Part shown: positions 50,381-62,434 of the stretch, piece after piece
How positions within the stretch are numbered: the stretch's first letter is position 1
Layout: every line of letters begins with the position of its first letter
DNA from: Anseranas semipalmata
Lineage: Eukaryota; Chordata; Aves; Anseriformes; Anseranatidae
DNA length: 64,000 bases
Assembly (NCBI GenBank): GCA_013399115.1
Contig: VXAA01003156.1
Location: 857,943-921,942, forward strand
Direction: 5' to 3'
The notes under the pieces: generated by a model
Databases searched by the model: none
What the model was told of the DNA's origin: nothing
What the model saw: the letters and a program-made list of their open reading frames with translations, nothing else
Position numbers and translations under genes: made by a program

Positions 50381-50450
50381 TGTGTGTTTTTCTGTTTATT
50401 ACTGTCCTCAGCTTTGAGTTGGGGATGCAGAAGACTCAAGAAACTAGGAT
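50381..50450 (+). other. Weak exon candidate (70 nt)
   Basis: The segment lies between a good acceptor (TTTGTTTCTTTATTTTGCAG) and a good donor (AGGAT then GTAAGC). It is about 1.1 kb downstream of the CpG island, so it could be the second exon of a + strand transcript starting there. One frame reads CVFFCLLLSSALSWGCRRLK, a hydrophobic run that should not be over-read. It may be an exon of a non-coding RNA or a chance pair. Confidence 0.22.
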
Positions 50451-51916
50451 GTAAGCACATGAGTTTGTTCTCTTGTTCTAATGTGGTTTCCTGATCAATG
50501 AAATGTTCCTTGAAAAGCAGTGCTGCATCTGCTCTTCTCTCCCCCCTTTGTGTGCAAATGTGGTCTTAAACTCTGACTGCGTTAGACTGAGAGCTGCCAC
50601 TGACCATTCTCTACATCCAGCTTCCTGCATGCCTACACACTTGTTGGGAAGGCTGTGTTATTGGATGCGTTACTGGTATATATTAGGTGCTTCTGAGCAG
50701 TTTCTCTGCAAGGCACGCCTGCTGGTATGCCACACCTGAGCAGAGAAGGGTCCTTTGCACTGAGCTGGCACTGCTGACCAGAAAGTGTGCTGCCCGCACC
50801 ACCGGGGAAGAGGTGAAATGGATTTTGCCAACTCACTCGGGCGAGTAAAAGCAGACAGACCCTCAGGCATGGACAGAACAAACCTGAGAGAGGAATTTCG
50901 GCAGCGGCTAAGAGCTGCTGCTTCTGAGAAGGCTTGAGCTAATGTGTTATGCGCTGACAATGTTTCCTCCACACAGTTGAATCCCAAGTGGTCAGTGTAA
51001 GGAATTAATGTTTGGAGATCACATACTATATAGGTCATGCTTGTTGAGCAGTGGGTGACCGAAGCTACTGGCTTACATAAGCTCACTGAGATGAGAGGTC
51101 CATCAGTTAGAGGAGTTCAGTTTTATGTCAGAGAAAATCTAAGACAGCTTATAGAGATTGAGATCTACCCTAGAATGTACTTGTGCCTCTTCTGTTGACT
51201 TCACTGGGAATCGTGCTTCTGCAGGGTTTGGCCTTGCATGCAGATTCATAACAACATCACTGTTCTCTTTACTCTTCCTGTTGGCCCAGAGCAATTTTCT
51301 GTGAGTCATTCAGTCCATAGACACAGACTGAACGCTGGTCATCTGTCCATAAGCAGTCCGTATAGATCACATACAGACAGTTTGGTAAAATCTAACAAAC
51401 TATCCAAAAGTTAATAGCCAATAACATTGAAGATGGCTTATCAATAAGAGGCTGATTCACAGTCCTAATTATGATTAGCAGAAATGTTTCCAGAATCTCA
51501 TTTCTGCTGTACTAGCTAAGGATGGCATTTTTGTTGTATGTGAATCTTACTAAACTAGAACTCACATGATGGAGTGGCTCAGATAAGACATTTTTAAAAG
51601 ATGTATTGATAGCTGTTCTTATCTGAACCACTAGTCTTATGACTTCCGGAGTTGAAGAACATAACCATATGAGACCAAGGACAAAAGCTGTTACTCTGGT
51701 TGAAGATGTTACCTGTGTCCTCCCTCCCACACTCCTGCTTGTTGCTGTATTCGCTAGCAGCTTTGCCGGCTGCACAGCGCACGTGAGCAAAGTCTGATAA
51801 CCTCCAGCTGATGGGATGGGGATGAGCAGTTTGCTGTGGAAACACCTTTAGTGTCTCCAGCTAGGCCCAAAGAGTGGGTGTCTGCTTCCAGCCTTGGGAG
51901 GAGGATGGGCTAGCGA
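50451..51916. other. Non-coding stretch, no gene seen
   Basis: The minus frame 50670-51086 (138 codons) overlaps other frames on both strands and matches nothing I know. A short 'gttgacttcactgggaatcg' phrase at about 51196-51215 resembles the core of an old amniote repeat. Nothing else is supportable. Confidence 0.6.
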
Positions 51917-52040
51917 AAAGGGCATTGTGCTAGGAGTCAGGAGCCATGGTTTCTTCCTGGTGCTGATCCTGGTGTTATGTGATCGGGGTCAAGTCACTTC
52001 TCAGCTATGTATGCGTTTCCCCTTCATCCATCATGTCCAT
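51917..52040 (+). repeat. MIR-type SINE fragment (clearest copy)
   Basis: The landmarks of MIR occur in order: 'gctaggagtcaggagccatg', then 'gtttcttcctggtgctgatc', 'tgttatgtgatcggggtcaa', 'gtcacttctcagctatgtat' and 'gcgtttccccttcatcc'. They match the consensus block for AGTCAGGAGACCTGGGTTC, CTGTGTGACCTTGGGCAAGTCACTT and GTTTCCCCATCTG. It is + oriented and truncated at both ends, covering more of the element than the other copies. Confidence 0.72.
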
Positions 52041-54874
52041 TTAGACTCCTTGGAAAATGGACTGCCTGTTCTCATGTGGACAATGGCAAAATAATAATGT
52101 TATCCTGCTAATCTCAACAACTGTAAGCAGCGCTTTTTCTAAATGGCTGTAGAACTGGCCTTTAAATCTGAGTATTGTTGTTTTTTTTTCTTTCCAACCC
52201 TTTGTTTTTCCATTGCAAAGCTGGCCCCACACTGATGTGTTTGATTATATTTTCATTGCCGTTGTACTTGCTTTGATTTTGCAGCTCAGTGCGCAAAGCA
52301 CAGGGCCCTGTACAAACAACGTGATGAAGTCAAGCAGGGTCAGCCCCTTTCTCTTTTTACCTTGGAAACAATGTGAAACTCCTGTGTTTCTTTTGCTTGG
52401 CACCTGCAGTTCTTGAGCTTGAGGCTGTGTGTGTGTCTGCTGCCCTCCTGTTGTGTTCAGGTGTGAGATCGCTTGGACAGTGTTTTTCCATTGCTGCCTA
52501 TGAGGATATGGGAAGCCGTGCTGTCTGCTTGGCTGTTGTGGGGGAGCAAGCTGTGAGGTGTGGAAAATCAATGCCAGAATAGCGGGGTGCTGAGTGGGTC
52601 TCCACGTCTACAGTGGACTGGGTGTTACCTGGGCTCACAGGTGTACATATAGACTTGTCTTGCTGGATCATGCTTGGCTACTACCTGTGATAGAGTTTTT
52701 TTTCTCTCCTTTTTGCTTTTGGCAGTGTTCCTTTCTCCACAGAGATGTGGTTTGAGTGAGCGTGGCCTGTGTCCAGCACTTTTAAGAAGCGCCAGGTTAC
52801 TGGTTGTTGATCTGAGGAAGGGAAAAGGAGCTGGACAGCTTGATTTTGTGCTACCGTAGTATTGTCAGGCACTGTTATCAGCCCTCAGCATGAACAGAGC
52901 AGCCTCGAGAAACACTTGTAAAGCTGCGGACCTTGCTTCTTTTGTACTTTCAGGTTGTTCCCATCTTGTTCCTGTTATTCCCTTCCTGTGTTGCTCTGAA
53001 ATGCTCCTTCATCAGGTCTGGGTACCAGGGCAGGCTGAGGTTGTAGCTTGATGCATCAACAGCAATGCAAAGTGCAGTTTGCCATAAGCAGCAGTGATTT
53101 ATTGGATTAAGGATCTGAATGCTGTGAACTCGAGGAGTGTTTAGACTTTACCATCAGGGTTGGATTCTTTTTTTCATTTTTTATTTTTTTTCCTCTATTC
53201 AGCTTGCTTGATTTCAGCACTCGCCTGTTACATGGCTGCATACATTCGAAGTGTTGGGGTGGGAGCGCTGGTGTGGTTGTGTGCTCCTGCGTGCTTCCTG
53301 TCGTGGCTGGCTGAGCGGTTCGGTTGCTGCCAGGGGCCTGGTAAGCTGGTGGTCACGCAGGACCTGTCCAAGCAGCTTTTGCACTATTCAGTGGAAAGTC
53401 TTCCAGCAGACTCCTTCAGCAGACTTTTCTGTTACAGTGGAAGTTGAACTCTAACAGCAGATAAAACAAGAATGCAGCTGCAGTCTAACAAAATTAAAAT
53501 GTTGAAAACTTCATCCCTGCACTGTCGGATTCCCTAGTTTTGCTGCCGCTGGCAGGTAGGGGAGTTCTGTCACTAACAGTAGTGGGCATAAAGTTTGTTC
53601 ATGCTGAATCTTTTTGTCAATCCTAAATTGATTTTTAGCAAAAATAGTTTCTTGTGGTTCTCCAGGAGCCAATTTGGGGCATAATTCCAAGGGGGAAGTT
53701 TGAATGTTGAGCTGTCTCTTCAAGACTGGGACACAGAACTGGCCATAACCTGTGTTCCCGCGTCTTTCTGTGCTCCCTGGCTGTGTGCCTGGCGAGAGCT
53801 TTCTCCAGAGCACCTCGCAGCACCAGAGGAGATCCTATCAGTTCTTTCCGTACCGTTTTTTCCTCTCCTCCCCCTCTCAACCTAGCTGTTAGTCCTTGTG
53901 ATGAGCAACACGTTCTCTGCTTTGGGCAGCTTTTGGTAGCTGGGACTCTGGCCAGCTTCAGCCTTTTGCCAGCTCGCAAGGACAGGTCAGGCTGGGAGAG
54001 CAAACAAACCACAGTTAATGCCAGCGTGGCAGCTTCTTGTCTCGCAGCAAAACCAGGGCTTGACCTTGCAACTGGAGTATTAACTCTTTCTTGACGCATA
54101 TTCCAGACAACTTTATAGGAAGTTGTCTTCTCAGGACTGTCAAATAATCCTTTCAAGTGTGCTGCCTAATGTAGGAGGATATTTGTGTACTTTCATCTAT
54201 TCCTTTTTACCTGTTGGAGACGGAGAAATTACTAGACTGTCTTGGACAGAAAACTCTAATTTGTTTTGTCTTGTGCCTTCCTAGGACTATTCCAGTTTTA
54301 TTGAAAAACTATACTGATTCTTCTAGGCTCATTGTTCAGGAAGTTAATGGGTTCTAAAAGAAGTCCTGAGGCTTTTTAAGTTACTACTGGCACTCTGTGA
54401 GCATGTTCTGAGATGGCTCCCAGACAAGGTCCCTGCTAGTCTCTGAGGGTTTTTACCTCTGACCATTGCCTTCTGTTTTCTCTGTGCCATGTTTATGCAC
54501 GACCTGTACTGCCATGAGCACATCCGACCTGTGAGGCTCGCTGGCTGGTGTCATACCATGCCCTTGGAGGTTCTGGACTTGCATTGCTTGTCCAAAGAAA
54601 CAGGACTCCACTCCCCTCAGAGCTTGGTTAAAGCACACATGGGGACTTGTTTAGTCATCTAATGTAGGCATGTAACTTGGCCAGTTGGTCTCCTCAAGTT
54701 CTTTATAAAACTGTTGTATACAGGCAAGTGCCAAGAAGGCAGTGTAGGGGAGAGGCTGAATTGCCCCCTTGAGAATCCCTCTCTCCACTCACTGCAGAAG
54801 AAGCATGGGGAGACTGTCTGACTAGTTCGGTGTGATAAATGATATGATTAAAGTTGAGTGGTGTCAATACTTAC
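52041..54874. other. Non-coding stretch, no gene seen
   Basis: The longest frame in this part is on the minus strand at 53635-54156 (173 codons), with shorter + frames over the same bases (53783-54094, 53700-53885). The translation is Arg/Ala/Ser-rich and matches no family I know. Without splice support on that strand I leave it as chance in GC-richer sequence. A donor-type motif (GGCCTG then GTAAGC) lies at about 53340 on +. Confidence 0.55.
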
Positions 54875-54917
54875 CTTATAAATCGACCTGCAAAAACAGC
54901 TTACTAAAGCCAGGCTG
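54875..54917 (-). other. Candidate minus-strand micro-exon
   Basis: On the minus strand the sequence TATAAG followed by GTAAGTATT is a near-perfect U1 donor, with the exon's last base at 54875. Two acceptors are possible. CTGTTTTTGCAG gives a 13-nt exon (54875-54887). TTCACTCAATAACATTAACAG gives a 43-nt exon (54875-54917). One frame of the longer version is open and reads SLALVSCFCRSIYK. This is splice-site evidence only. Confidence 0.2.
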
Positions 54918-55718
54918 CTGTTAATGTTATTGAGTGAAACAATAAAGCTGCACAGCCATCTATCAAATCAATGTCAAATCTAACCATTCAGATTTAATAC
55001 TGGACTAGAGTTAAATTGTCACATTTAGTAACCATCAACACACAAAAAGAGAACTTGGCCTCTGCAAATTCAGCATCTGTGACTGTCTAGCTGTATACCC
55101 TAACCAAAGAATATGTCTGAAGAGAAACTGATGTATGTTTCTTAGTACATCTTCTGTACTTCTTTCTGAGGGTTTTTTACTCCAGGCTGCAGGGAGTTCC
55201 CATCTCGTGATTGTTTCTACCCCTAGCTCCCAGCCTAGGCTCTGTATCAGACAAGCCTATTCATACATCAGGGATAGCTGAATAAGATGTGTATTCACTC
55301 CTCTTTCTCTGCATTTTGCAAACCAGTACGTTAAATTAAGCTGAAATCAGCAGAGATTTACATTAGTAAACAGACTGTAGGTTGGGGAGGGGGGCGTGAG
55401 TATTTGTGCTATTCAGCTGTCCTTGCTGCTTGGTGAGATCTCTAGCAGAAAGGCAGGAAAACGGATGTGGTTTCAGCCTTCCCTGGAGACAACCCTAAAT
55501 ATCAGTTCTCACATAGGGGATGCTATGGTGCGGACCTGGGAAGCCTGCTGTTTATGCTAACCATGCTTCCTGCATGGTGAGCAGAGAGAACTAGTTCATC
55601 TAAAAGTAACGCTATTTCTGTGAATGCCTGATTGCTTCGGTACAGACCTCTCTGTAGTTTTGTTGGACAGCAGGACCGGTAGCACTAATAGTGTTTTCTC
55701 CCCGTTTGCCTTTTGTAG
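54918..55718. other. Non-coding stretch, no gene seen
   Basis: No exon is visible until the acceptor at 55718. A G-rich quadruplex-type stretch lies near 55382-55397. Otherwise unremarkable. Confidence 0.6.
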
Positions 55719-55832
55719 GTATGTGCTGTAACGGAACAGTTGCATGTGAAGAGAAGGTGGAGTGGAAGCCACTGGCAGAGGATCCTGTCCTTCTCAGCTG
55801 GGCCTGAAGAGTTCAGCTGGCTGACTGTGGTG
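55719..55832 (+). other. Candidate cassette exon (114 nt, 38 codons)
   Basis: The segment lies between a good acceptor (TTTTCTCCCCGTTTGCCTTTTGTAG) and a donor (GTGGTG then GTGAGTTCC). It is exactly 38 codons and is open in the phase-0 frame, which begins VCAVTEQLHVKRRWSGSHWQ and ends EFSWLTVV. A second frame opens with an ATG (CCNGTVACEEKVEWKPLAED) but stops within the segment, and the third stops at once. An exon of symmetric phase can be skipped or included without a frameshift. I recognise no family, and an RNA exon or chance pair is possible. Confidence 0.25.
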
Positions 55833-56245
55833 GTGAGTTCCCTGAAGGGGAGGGGAGGGAGCATGTCACTAGGAGACCTAATCCTGACCTGGAGCACCAA
55901 AATTGGATCCATCTCTATCACTTCTGCAATGAAGGAGTCTTTCATCCTAGTAACAGCCTACCTGGGTTGTGCAGCAGAAAGCTGTGTGCTGGGCAGAGCA
56001 CCACTGTATTACAAGGGGTTTTCTGTAGGTGAGCAGTCAAAAGCTCCAGTGCTTGAAAAAGGATCAAGTTCCAAGTGCTATTTTGTGATGATTCATGGAT
56101 GCATTTGATCCTTGATGGGACTACAATATTTTATCTAATTTACCTTTTTCTATCTTCAGATATGTTCCTCATTTATTATCTGTATTTGTGATAATCCTTT
56201 GTTTATTTTGATGCTGGTGACCATAAATATTTTGTGCCTTAGTCT
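55833..56245. other. Non-coding stretch, no gene seen
   Basis: The frame of the 55.7 kb candidate stays open past its donor to 56108, which lowers the value of the open frame as evidence for the exon. It begins with a GGGG-A-GGGG-A-GGG stretch at about 55849-55860. Nothing else is supportable. Confidence 0.55.
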
Positions 56246-56740
56246 AAGTCAGGAACATATGGTGGTAGTTAGATTTTGTAGTTGCAGTGGGAGTTAGGAT
56301 TTAGGGTAAGGATCAAAGTTCAGCAGTTGGCCTTGAATAGGCTACGAATCTAGGCTTAGTACTGGTGCTTGCCTGCAAGCTTTATGTTTAGTCTTGGCTA
56401 CCAGGCATTGAATTAGAGAACAGGTTTGGGTTACAGCTGTAGTGAGCTAGATTTATTGCCTCATCTGTAAAAGACCATTGGTCTAGGTTCAAGTGGGTGT
56501 CAAGATGTGTGACTTGACTTGGTGTAGGTTTGGAGCAGACAGGAGCTGTTGACCTGGGATCAGGGTGTGGGGCAAATTTTGGGGTTGATGACATTAGGTG
56601 AGGCCAGGTCCCCAGGGGGCTACTGGGCTAGATTTAGGGTTCCTGCAGGCAGGAAAGCTACAAATACTGGTGAAGCTGATTTTGCTTTCTTTAGAGGGGA
56701 TAGCATGGGGTCTTTGGTACCATTTGGTCTGAGATTAAGT
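56246..56740 (+). repeat. G/T-rich, C-poor decayed low-complexity stretch
   Basis: This stretch is rich in G and T and poor in C on the + strand. It has recurring fragments such as 'gttaggatttagggt', 'gctagatttagggttcct', 'gagctagatttattgcc' and 'aggtttgggttacagctg'. The impression is of an old minisatellite or GGGTTA-like tandem array worn down by substitution, but no unit length can be fixed by eye. Confidence 0.3.
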
Positions 56741-59700
56741 CCTGTATTGGAAGAGGCTTGACAGTGCTGAGATAAGGTTTGATATTTTTACTTGCCTGAG
56801 TCTAAAGTGCCTCAGCCTTTGAAAGCTCTGCATTGAAGTAGAAGTCCTAGACAAGATCAAGGCCGAGGCTTACATGTCAGGCTCTTGAGACCATTTTCCC
56901 CCTTAGTGACTCTGATATGGATTCTGTTTGTGGTCAGGGAGGCACAGGTCAAAACAGCAGTTACAGAAGACTGAATCTCTGGCATCCAAGAAGTGGCAAA
57001 TTTAACTTTTTCAGGCTGCTACTTTTTTTTTTTTTCTAAAGAGGCTGAAAGTATCAGGGGAGGAGTCTCTCCCATCTCTCCCCTTTCCTTTTTCTCTGTA
57101 CAGGCGCTCTAGTGGTCTCAAATTTCAGCTCTGTATGATCATCTCAACTCCTTTCCCACATAACACTGTACCTGATGCTCATCTCCGTGCCAGAGTTGCG
57201 TGTATACTGCTACTGTGATTCTCAAGGATTGCTCATCTCTTTCTCCTTCAGTGATACAGAGCCCTTTCAGTAAGGGGGTCAGGTAGGAGTTTGCATCAGT
57301 CTCTGCTGAATGTGCAGAGGCTGTTGTCAGCCTGACTGTGCTGTTTCTTTTAAGACCTAGTCCTCTCTGAGGAATGAAAGTCCAGGCTGTTGAAGAGGAA
57401 GTTGGAGAGCTTTTGGGATGTAATAAACTGAGTTTTATGTCATTCTCCTGTTGCTTCAAAGCAAAATCACCCTGCTGTTGAAAGGGCACAATTACTTGCA
57501 ACAAGAGTACTTGTTACTCTTGTAGATCTGAGCCATTTTACGCTGGACCTGAATTTGACCCTGTGCTTTGGCTGCTAAAGAAAGGGAAGCTGCCTTGCCT
57601 CAGTGTGGCTGGTTTAGAGGGAATGGAACCCAGTACTGAGTTTTCCTGCAGCTGGAAAAAGAGCATCTCCGAGAAGCATGGATTCTCAGAGGTGTGCCTG
57701 GGAGCAACAGTGCTTCCCTCTTGCTCAATCCTACTGGCCATCAAGTGACACGGCATGGCACATCTCTGCTTCAAGGAGTGCAATAGCATTCAGTACCTCG
57801 AGTTCAAAGCTGTCTAGTTGATTCTTTCTTTTCTCCCCAAAAAAGAGAGAAACTGCCCTTAATGCTTGCAGAGAACAGTTGCAGAGATTGCTAAAGGGCT
57901 GATGTTCTCACTGGTGGCTGGATTTCCCAGGGCTTGTGGGTCAGTAGCTGCTGCCCTACTCAGTTCCTTAATTCAACGCTTCAAGTGAAAGCTGAAGGTT
58001 ATTCAGGCTGCTGTGAGGTGCAACGAGTCCTTCTTCTGCTACTTCACCTGACTGTCTCCTAGAGGAAGGTGTTGCACAAACATCTTTTTTGCTACAGCCA
58101 GCTGGACACACCAGCTCTGCCCATCTTGGCCTACAAAAGGTTTAAATGGTGCAGTACTGCACCAGAAACCAGAGCAGTAACAGTGAGTTTGTAGAAAGCG
58201 GGAAAATGGAGTTTTCATTTTTTCCGTTGAACTTTTGGGAACAGATGGAGAGTTGATGAGGCAGAGATGCTGGAAGGGACAGTGTGTTTCAAATATTTCC
58301 CTTAATGTCTTCCCAATCTGCTCATAGATTCATAGCTCTTGCTTATTCAGTACAGAATAGATAGTGTAGGACATGAAAACTTGAATGCTCCCAAGTTTCC
58401 AGAGGTGGATGTTCCCCAAGGCCTGTTGAGCTGTGTTTTTTGGGCTAAGAGACTTCTGACACAAAGGGCTGTGGGAGCAGCTCATGGCGTGATGGTCAAC
58501 TTCTTTGTTTACTTCCTTCCAGGTTACCACAGTGAGGGGTCTGGACTTTCTGCATAGAGACAATGACCCATGAGTGTCCTGACTGAGCCCTGTACTGATG
58601 CTAATAGGCCAGTCCTGCCTTTCTAAATAGCCTTTTTTTTTTTTTTTAATCTGTTTAGAAGCCAAGAAGAATCTAATCAGAGCCCAGCAGTGCACTCAAC
58701 AGCAGTCATTATCATTACTTAGTCGTCCAGTTGCTGTTTCTCTGCTCTGACAAGAAACGTTGGAGTGCTGGAGAGGGCATGAGGGAAGATTGGCTTTTCT
58801 CTTAGGCTTGAACCTCTTCATGGAGACTATTTCCTCTCAATACACATATATCCAGGTGTTCCCTTAGAGGCCAGATAAAACTTCACTGATGACTTCAAAG
58901 CATTATGTGACAGCCAGAGTTTGTGAGAGGAATCAATGGGATGGGGTTGTTAAATGCTTCTTAACTCCTGAAGGCAATGACTTACTGTGAACTGTGAGAT
59001 CCGATTACCCTCTCATTAGCTTTCATAGTTACAAATGTAACTGGTTAATAATTCCAGTCAGCTGGCAAAGTTAGAGTCAAATCCAAATTTCTCTTCAGCC
59101 TGTTGTTTAGGGCTGGATCTCTATCTATTAATGACATATTCAGTAAGCGCATTGGGCAGAGCTGCTAGGACTTAATTTCCATGAGTGCACAAGCTTCACT
59201 ACTGGAAAACATGTTGCCTCTTTTGGCTGTATAGTTCTGTTCCTGGAGAACAGAGGACCAGCTGTGGGTAGTCTGATTTGATATTCACTTGTCTTTAGCT
59301 ATTAGGGTGCAGGGAGATGCATTGCAGGAAAATGCTGAGATGGATAGACAGCACAGTCTGAGTTTTCTTTGCTGCTTCTAGTTCCCTTCTTTACTGCTCT
59401 CCTATCTCTCCTTTTTTACCCTGGACAACCTATCAAATCACTGTTCGAATAGCCAGTAGTCTCTGGGCCAGCAGCCAAGCTTATGCCAAATATCTGAGTG
59501 TTTTGAGTCTGCAAAAAAGGTGAGAGGATTTTACAAAAAACAGCTTCCTTGCATGTCATGTGGGAGATAATTTTCTCCTGATTGTACCTTAAGGTTAGTT
59601 CAAGCTCTACAGCACGAAGGTTAATAACACTGGTAAATAGCTAGCGCTATTACAAAGCTTTTAATATTGTTAGGGTTGTCTTCTGTTACTTTCACAGTCA

Positions 59701-62411
59701 ACAGTGCCTTTCACTGAATGAGATGCTGGTTGGATTGGTAAGGATCGGAGAGTCTGGACATTGGTTAGCTAAGCTTGTTCTAAGAAGTGTCACCGATTGC
59801 CTTCTGCAGTAGGGGATCACAGCCCGTGTTCTCCTGCCACATACAGTCCAGCGATCACCGAGCCTAATCTACAAATCACTGTGCAAGTTGTACTTCCATT
59901 TTGCCTGAGTGTAAGTGACAACGTTGGGTGCAAAGGGCTGGAGATGCTGATGTGCAGGTGAGGGTGCATGTTTCCTTAATTGCATGGTGTAACTACCATT
60001 AATTTCCTTAGGACTTGGATAAGCATGGCTGAGTCCTAAGTTTTTCCTCCTGCAGTGTTGTATTTAGCAGGCCCTTAATTGTACAAAATTGCTTGGACTG
60101 AGGTCAGCAACTGTTCAAGGTAGATGGGCAAGGTTGTACTTTCTTTTATGCATGAGAGTTTAAATAGGCTAGCAGCTCAGTTGGATCTGGGGGAAACTGC
60201 TGCTCAGGAGGCTGCTGAACAGCTGATCGCTCCCAGCTCGTGTCGGCGTGAGGCAGTGCTTTCCAGCTCCTTCTGAGTGCTCAGTTCGGTGGGAGCCATG
60301 CCTCTCTCTGAAGTCTCCCTTAAGATGCTGCAGACCTCAGATCCTGGTCAACTGTGACCCTACCAGTTAGTATTTTTGGCCATTTTAAATACGCCTTCAG
60401 CACATCCCTTATCTCCAACAGCCAGAAGGGACACTTACAGTTCTTCATTCCAGCAAGGAAGCCAAATCATGCATTTGCTTTTTTCAGCTGTTAGAGAAAA
60501 TTTTCTAGCTGTTTGTCTTATAGCCTGTGCTGCTCTCTCCACACTTAGCTGGCTATGTGCTTTCACTGGATTAATACACACATTACTGTCAAAAGGGCCT
60601 CTTGCTAGCCCTTACCTTCTGCCCTGCAAACTTGCTCCTACTAGCAGATTGCATTCCTATCTTGAGTTCTTATAAGGCCTGTACACGTCTTCACATGGAG
60701 TCTTGCTCAGTCTCTGATGACAGTCTGAACCCCTTTGTGCCACACAGATCGGCTGTAAGTGCTTCCTGGGTCCTTGTGCAGTTGCACTGAGCTGCCTGGC
60801 AGGCTGCAGGGGCTGCTGGCTGCAGTGTTTCATTCCGTGGTGATAGTGGTTCCCTTAGCTTGCAGCTTGGTGGGACTGAACTGCGGGGTTCAGGCTCAAG
60901 TCTGAGACATCCAAGGGCATCTGGGTGTTGGGAGCTTTGGGGCAAGCTAGGGCTCATCTCTGAGCAGAAGAGTGCTGTAAAACTCTCCTAACCAGAACCT
61001 GGGTGGCTGTTGTGTAACAAAGCAGAAGCTCCAGCCCAGTAGGGTGAGGATTCTGGGTGAGTGAGTTTGCTCGATAATGGTGCTGGGTGTAACTCTAGCA
61101 ACAGCATGTTATTTTGGCTGAGCTTTGTTTGCGATTCAAACCCCAGTACTCAGAGGAAGCTGAACTAACAGCACTAGCATGATGCAAGTTTGCTTGCCAT
61201 CGTCCTCCGTCTGCAGAACCAAGTAAGCTCTATCACTTTTGCTTATGTCCCAGATCTGTCAGAAGTACTGTATTTTCTAAACTGCTTTTTGCAGCACCTC
61301 TTTGACCATGGAAGACCCAGCCCCGTGGCATACTGGGGTGGCATGAAAGAACTAGCATGGCTGTGTGGCATTTATCAAAACAAACCATCAATTGTGCAGC
61401 AGGCTTTCCAGGGTAGCTTATAATGAGAACAACCCGCTCCCTCCAGTGTCAGGATTTGTGTATGGCTTTGACAGCAAAACAGATGTGACGAGGGTAGTCT
61501 TGTCCAGGGGCTAGAGCAGTGGTCCAGAACATCCTAGAACTGGTAACTGGCTCTGTTATGCCAAAGACCCCCTTTGTTTTTCATGTTGTTTTGTCTCTTT
61601 TGCTATTTCCTTCAGCTGTTATGATAATGTTACATTTCCCAAAGATGTGGTTATTGTGGGGAAATAACACAGCAGGGGTTGTGCCAGGAAGATTGCAATG
61701 GATACCACACTATTGCTACGGTTTGATGGTAAAACAGCACCAGAACTTCATACAGCTTTTCATCTTGCACTCAGGGCTGACTTCAGGAAAGAAAAAAAAA
61801 AANATGGCTGTGCAGCACTTGCTGCCCAGTTCTCCCTTCAGCCGTGTGGAATAGCAATTTCTGTGAGGGTCCTTCAGTTTTCCATCCAAGTGGTTGTCTG
61901 TAGCAGAAACTCCTCTCTCCTTGCCAAGCTATTTGAATGTTGTCTAGGCTGGTTCCTGCAAAGACCAGAAGTGTTTTGGACCCAGTCCTTGACCTGAATT
62001 TACCAATCTGAATTTGAATTTGGGCCAGCTCCCGGATCCTTCCTTACTTTGCCTCTCCATAGGTGCCATTCTCTCATTCACTAGCTGTTATTTTTACAGT
62101 ATGGTTTCTGCTCTCTCTACACTTTAATCACAGTCACTGAAGACAAACTGTGAGTGGCTTGTTTCTAAACCCCTGCTACACAGCAGGCAGGGCTTCCAGG
62201 TGACAGGAACTCAGGTGGTCAGGCTCCAGAACAGACTTGAGAAGGAGATCGAGGAGGTTATCTCTGGGTGGTGAGGGAGGTCTCCTGTTGGATACTGCTG
62301 TATTAAACAAGCTTGCCTCAAGTAATTGGAACTGTTAATGATTGCACAGTTTACTTTGGAGAATGTTGTGGCTTTTTTTCTTGGCTTTCCTGGTTTGCTG
62401 TTGAGAACAAC

Positions 62412-62434
62412 TTTTTTTTTTTTTCCCCCCCCCC
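62412..62434 (+). repeat. T13-C10 homopolymer junction
   Basis: About thirteen T are followed by about ten C, the reverse order of the C-then-T junction at 1214-1236. It is pure pyrimidine and likely polymorphic. Confidence 0.9.

Noticed and set aside
53635..54156. Minus-strand open frame of 173 codons
   Set aside because: It has no recognisable domain, no supporting splice sites, and overlaps open + frames. It is likely chance in locally GC-richer DNA.
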